A stretch of DNA of 29,754 nt. Source: Calycina herbarum. Lineage: Eukaryota; Ascomycota; Leotiomycetes; Helotiales; Pezizellaceae. Position 1 is the first letter of the stretch, and every line of letters begins with the position of its first letter. Where the stretch lies: contig LLEY01000320.1 of assembly GCA_001414485.1 (NCBI GenBank), forward strand, positions 1 through 29,754. Reading direction: 5' to 3'. The notes beneath the pieces are model-generated. The model made no database searches, was not told the origin of the DNA, and saw only the letters and a program-made list of their open reading frames with translations. Positions 28,664 through 29,754 of this stretch are shown here, one piece after another. A program made the translations under genes and the position numbers.

Positions 28664-29248
28664 TGTGACAAACCCAATCTGCTAGCCCTCTAGTAGTTAT
28701 CCTTACCTGTAGCATGCACAGGTATAGCGGATAATCAGAGAAGTAAGAGGTGGTTCAATTGAAGATCTAAAGCTATAGAAGAGAAGAGAAGGAAAGAGGA
28801 GACTTCTAGAGGTCCTATAATATAGAGATAGCCAAGGAATCGATAAGTTATAGGAATGTCGATCCGTTTATAGAAATGGTTCCTGGCCTAGGTAGGAATG
28901 GTTCTAGGCCAGGCCAGGAATGGCAGGCTTTGCGGACGCCGGCGAGCAGCCGTACGCGAGTCACGTGCTCGGCGGTGGCCAGGTCCGTAACATCTCTATA
29001 AATATGCTAAAGAAAGTACTTATAGAATAGTACTTTATATTAAGGAAAACTAAACTAAAGAGAGAAGTAGAGAGTATAGATACTCTTACTCTATTTAACT
29101 ATACTAAGCGAGTTAGAAGAACCTCGGGTAAACCTGGTCACGTGATCACACGTGATCGGGATATATATGACTAGAACTGTTATAATAATACTATAAATAA
29201 AGATAAAGATAAAAAGTAATAAAAGGTATTTATATATATATTATAACA
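28664..29248. mobile_element. Candidate solo LTR, about 585 bp
   Basis: Starts TGTGACAAACC and ends TATAACA (TG...CA), with CTCT on both sides (28660-28663 and 29249-29252), shorter than a usual 5-bp duplication. Inside are a TATA-like CTATAAATATG (about 28995), direct repeats of AGGAATGG and GGCCAGG (28885-28935), a GC-rich stretch with CACGTG (28935-28985), and paired CACGTG motifs near 29140-29155. Unrelated in sequence to the 433-bp LTRs. No partner copy is in the window, so the call is tentative. Confidence 0.4.
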
Positions 29249-29302
29249 CTCTAGATAAAGAGAAGAGGTAGTAGAAGAGCAAGAGTAGGTTTTCAAGAAA
29301 GA

Positions 29303-29387
29303 TATAGACTTTTTAAAAACTTTTTAAAAACTTTTGTCGCCTTTTCTCGGCTTTTTTAAACTAGGGAAGCTTAATTCGTAACTCACT
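29303..29387 (-). repeat. Right terminal inverted repeat of element D
   Basis: Reverse complement of the left arm at 18556-18629. Shared blocks include CTAGGGAAGCTTAATTCG and CTCGGCTTTTTT. An extra TTTTTAAAAAC unit accounts for its greater length. Confidence 0.8.
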
Positions 29388-29754
29388 ATTTCTTTACAAA
29401 ATCCACTCCCCTCTTCTACTCCCGGGATATATATATATTTTATTTTCCCCCTTAGTGCCAGCCCCAAGTACCTAAACCCCCTCGCAAGAACCCTAAAAAA
29501 AATCCCACCATAAAACCACCCCCTCCCTACCCAAGCAATAAAAACCCCGCACAAAGAAAAGAAAATACCTAAACGGTCGGGCTTTGATTTCCGCTCTCGT
29601 ATAAGAAGGTGCCACACCCACACCCACATACATATTGATTATTTCCCCCCCACTCCTCCCAGAGAGAGAGAAACGAACGAACGAACCCCTTGACTTCACC
29701 AAAGGTCCTTTTCCCTTTCGCTCCCATTTACCATTTACTTTCGCTCCTATTTAC
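29388..29754. other. Right flank of the nest, host-like DNA without a supported gene
   Basis: Pyrimidine-rich on the plus strand, with C-runs, an AC-repeat (about 29613-29630), a GA run and GAAC repeats (about 29662-29685). Overlapping minus-strand ORFs reflect this low complexity. It could be the upstream region of a plus-strand gene beyond the window. Confidence 0.4.

Larger units (their letters stand above)
18556..29387. mobile_element. Element D: inverted-repeat-bounded host of the transposon nest
   Basis: An inverted pair of about 80 bp bounds this region. The left arm (18556-18629, continuing after element B at 19765) reads AGTGAGTTGCGAATTAAGCT at its outer end. The right arm (29303-29387) reads AGTTACGAATTAAGC as its complement. 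Both contain AAAAGCCGAG-type subterminal repeats and end inwards in GTCTATATCTT. Removing element B and one TA restores this inner end of the left arm, which shows that B inserted into it. Without B, C, the retrotransposon and the candidate solo LTR, D is only about 0.7 kb, so it is probably a non-autonomous or degraded DNA transposon. Its target duplication is not clear (TA on the right, GA on the left). Confidence 0.6.

Noticed and set aside
29324..29702. Overlapping minus-strand ORFs rich in Gly, Val and Trp
   Set aside because: They come from C-rich and AC-repeat sequence and include the element D right arm; no domain is seen.

Overview
The window looks like nuclear DNA of a filamentous ascomycete (Pezizomycotina, perhaps Leotiomycetes). 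Genes carry GT-AG introns with CTAAC/CTGAC-type branch sites. Two genes encode proteins with paired 2EXR domains, a fungal family. About 16 kb on the right is AT-rich and carries the signature of repeat-induced point mutation (RIP): CpA to TpA transitions that turn CAA, CAG and TGG codons into stops. The genus assignment is inference.

Layout, left half (1-13.3 kb, gene-bearing). After simple repeats and a 150-170 bp tandem duplication (1-0.7 kb) comes a small two-exon gene of unknown function (minus, 750-1213). A decayed 2EXR pseudogene (plus, 1761-2524) follows. Then come two intact, convergent paralogues each with two 2EXR domains: a four-exon gene (plus, 3047-5212, 584 aa) and a two-exon gene (minus, 5827-7625, 556 aa). 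A three-exon short-chain dehydrogenase gene (minus, 8016-9053, 304 aa) is next, then a weak 107-codon ORF (9170-9493), and two tandem single-exon paralogues of an uncharacterised family (10973-11521 and 12461-13057). I rebuilt the introns of the 2EXR and SDR genes by hand; reading frame and paralogue alignment agree at each junction.

Right half (13.3-29.4 kb, transposon nest). A 220-bp tandem repeat leads into a RIP-destroyed pogo/Fot1-like transposon (element A). A 435-bp foldback MITE sits inside A. A 5'-truncated, frameshifted MFS (monocarboxylate-transporter-like) pseudogene abuts it at 15.76-16.38 kb. From 18.56 to 29.39 kb a Russian-doll nest is flanked by an 80-bp inverted repeat (element D). 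Element B (1133 bp, pogo-like) is inserted in D's left arm. Element C (pogo-like) lies in D's interior. A 7262-bp chromodomain Ty3/gypsy LTR retrotransposon is inserted in C's right terminal repeat with a perfect 5-bp target duplication. A candidate solo LTR lies near D's right arm.

Most notable: the retrotransposon carries an antisense accessory gene between pol and the 3' LTR. It encodes a Cys-rich, coiled-coil protein and has largely escaped the RIP that destroyed gag-pol, although a 13-bp duplication and one stop now break it. The element may also use a Tf1-like self-priming site rather than a tRNA primer site. No tRNA, rRNA or CRISPR was seen.
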